Positions 63,104-64,000 of a stretch of 64,000 nt of DNA are shown piece by piece. The position numbers and the translations under genes were made by a program. Origin of the DNA: Paraburkholderia ferrariae NBRC 106233. GTDB taxonomy: Bacteria > Pseudomonadota > Gammaproteobacteria > Burkholderiales > Burkholderiaceae. Below the pieces are notes generated by a model. The model was not told the DNA's origin. It did not search any database and saw nothing but the letters and a program-made list of their open reading frames with translations. Where the stretch lies: the NCBI RefSeq assembly GCF_000685035.1, contig NZ_BAYB01000011.1, forward strand, positions 275,552 through 339,551, in the 5' to 3' direction. The number at the start of each line of letters is the position of its first letter. Positions within the stretch are counted from its first letter, which is position 1.

Positions 63104-63508
63104 GTGAACGATCCGTATGCGTACAAGGAAATCAATCCTTTGTGGAGCTTGGTCGATCCTGTCAGTGTCGAGGATGCGGCGGCGTTAGTTGCCGGGGTTG
63201 ACCCACACTCCATTGACGAGTCCCGAAAGTTCTTCAGGGACCCGGAAAGCAATATGACCGACAGTGGCGGCATCACATGGGTGCAGACGGCTCAAACCGC
63301 GCTGGAAAATGCCGTCATGGCCGGGCACCTGAAAGCCACGATACGGCGGGCGGCGTTTGAGCGCGTCTGCCGCGAGATCGAAACCGGCGTCGCGCATTGG
63401 GTCGCGCGCCAGGTCGATCCTGGCCCGTATCGCTTGCGGGCGAACCGCCAGCCAAGAACCGACGACGACTTCGAAGACGACGAATATCCCGACGTTGCGT
63501 CCGTCTAA
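63104..63508 (+). CDS. Hypothetical protein of mobile-element type
   Basis: 134 residues. Begins MNDPYAYKEINPLWSLVDPV, followed by SVEDAAALVAGVDPHSIDES, and has an acidic end (DDDFEDDEYPDVASV). The SVEDAAALVAG segment recalls small proteins found in proteobacterial integrative elements that begin by telling that a row of residues is needed for helix-type DNA or protein contacts, but I cannot name a family. GGGAGG precedes the ATG by about eight bases. It is the first gene after tRNA-Ser and is less GC-biased than the core genes. Confidence 0.6.
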   Translation: MNDPYAYKEINPLWSLVDPVSVEDAAALVAGVDPHSIDESRKFFRDPESNMTDSGGITWVQTAQTALENAVMAGHLKATIRRAAFERVCREIETGVAHWVARQVDPGPYRLRANRQPRTDDDFEDDEYPDVASV

Positions 63509-63536
63509 AGTAGAGGCGGATAGAGGGGGGCGGACT

Positions 63537-63824
63537 ATGGCAGTCGGGCACAAAACGGGCGGACGCCAGAGAGGCACGCCGAACAAGACGACGGTGAAGA
63601 TGCGCGAACTTGCCGGGCGGCACGCACCCGCCGCCGTACGCGTGTTGGTCGAACTCATGCAGCACGCCAACGAAGGCGTTCGGCTGAGCGCTGCTTGCGC
63701 AATTTTGGATCGCTCTTTTGGTCGCCCGTCGGTTTGCACCGAGACCGACAGCGACGACGACATTCTTTTCGCCCACCTTTTTGAAAATGGCCACGACGAA
63801 TCGGACGAAACCGGAAACGCCTGA
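63537..63824 (+). CDS. Small mobile-element protein with GGRxxGTPNK start
   Basis: 95 residues. MAVGHKTGGRQRGTPNKTTV followed by a helical stretch (VRVLVELMQHANEGVRLSAA) and CAILDRSFGRPS is the pattern of small phage/ICE proteins (sometimes called DUF5681-like or terminase-small-like). An acidic tail follows (TDSDDDILF). The start ATG at 63537 has GAGGGGGG upstream. It is 28 bp behind the previous gene. The remaining 176 bases (63825-64000) are AT-richer, with TTGACA at 63895, and no gene I can support. Confidence 0.6.
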   Translation: MAVGHKTGGRQRGTPNKTTVKMRELAGRHAPAAVRVLVELMQHANEGVRLSAACAILDRSFGRPSVCTETDSDDDILFAHLFENGHDESDETGNA

Positions 63825-64000
63825 GCGAATCTTCCGACCGAAAAATCGCGACAAGAATGACATCGAGTCAAGCGTGCGAAGCCGTGATTTTCTTTTGACA
63901 ATCATTTGCATATTTTCAGCATTTGTCTGATTGACGCTGCATGCGGTGCGCCATAGCGTGGTGCGACCCTATCCACACAGGACCGCACCGAACCCATGAC

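Noticed and set aside
63787..63930. 47-codon ORF MATTNRTKPETPERIFRPKN overlapping the last mobile-type gene
   Set aside because: It has a hydrophobic end but no ribosome binding site, overlaps the previous gene by 38 bases and matches nothing I recognise.

Overview
The window is a 64 kb piece of a high-GC proteobacterial chromosome, most likely from Burkholderiaceae (Paraburkholderia/Trinickia/Burkholderia type). I base this on gene content and order: a glucokinase fused to an RpiR-type regulator, a DHBP synthase with a degenerate GTP cyclohydrolase II half, extra copies of IF-1 and S21 beside a cold-shock gene, a bioA-bioF-bioD-bioB operon, and the ftsK-lolA / rarA-serS-tRNA-Ser group. All names rest on reading the sequence; no database search was run. 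Most genes are chromosomal housekeeping genes.

Layout. 1-5600: 3' part of hemN (cut by the window edge), a Cys-cluster protein, an AT-richer acyltransferase that looks acquired, a DUF1439 lipoprotein, uppP and trmB. 5800-10560: tRNA-Gly(CCC), mgtC with a 51-codon partner, a NUDIX hydrolase, then a plus-strand run of cspA, infA paralogue and rpsU paralogue mixed with small proteins that seem to share one architecture. 11100-17620: yggT, EthD-like, small secreted/basic proteins, a LysE exporter, gabD, ubiD. 17860-19480: a strong promoter and terminator enclosing an unannotated ~140-nt RNA, then a lytic transglycosylase. 19500-28920 (all minus): aminotransferase, nusB, ribH, ribBX, an ABC exporter, a riboflavin synthase gene cut to its first ~33 codons, ribD, hemL and a PUA-like protein. 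29100-30400: an MFS drug exporter.

30500-39600 is a glucose-use region. zwf-pgl-glk/hexR run on the minus strand under a promoter overlapped by a perfect 15-bp palindrome of HexR type. A four-gene sugar ABC transporter runs divergently. Together they would import glucose, phosphorylate it and feed the Entner-Doudoroff/pentose phosphate routes, with the regulator domain in the last enzyme of the operon it probably controls.

39700-62600: Smr protein, trxB, ftsK, lolA; then a 14-kb block (MBL hydrolase, MerR regulator with aceK, thiolase, SDR, YchJ, an exported hydrolase, the biotin operon, an NCS1 permease) before rarA and serS. The last 1.2 kb follows tRNA-Ser(CGA) and carries two genes of mobile-element type, so it is probably the left end of an island whose integrase lies outside the window.

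The points I would check first are the truncated ribE, the small-protein family around cspA/infA/rpsU, and the RNA candidate at 17898-18038. I saw no CRISPR array, insertion sequence, rRNA or complete prophage.
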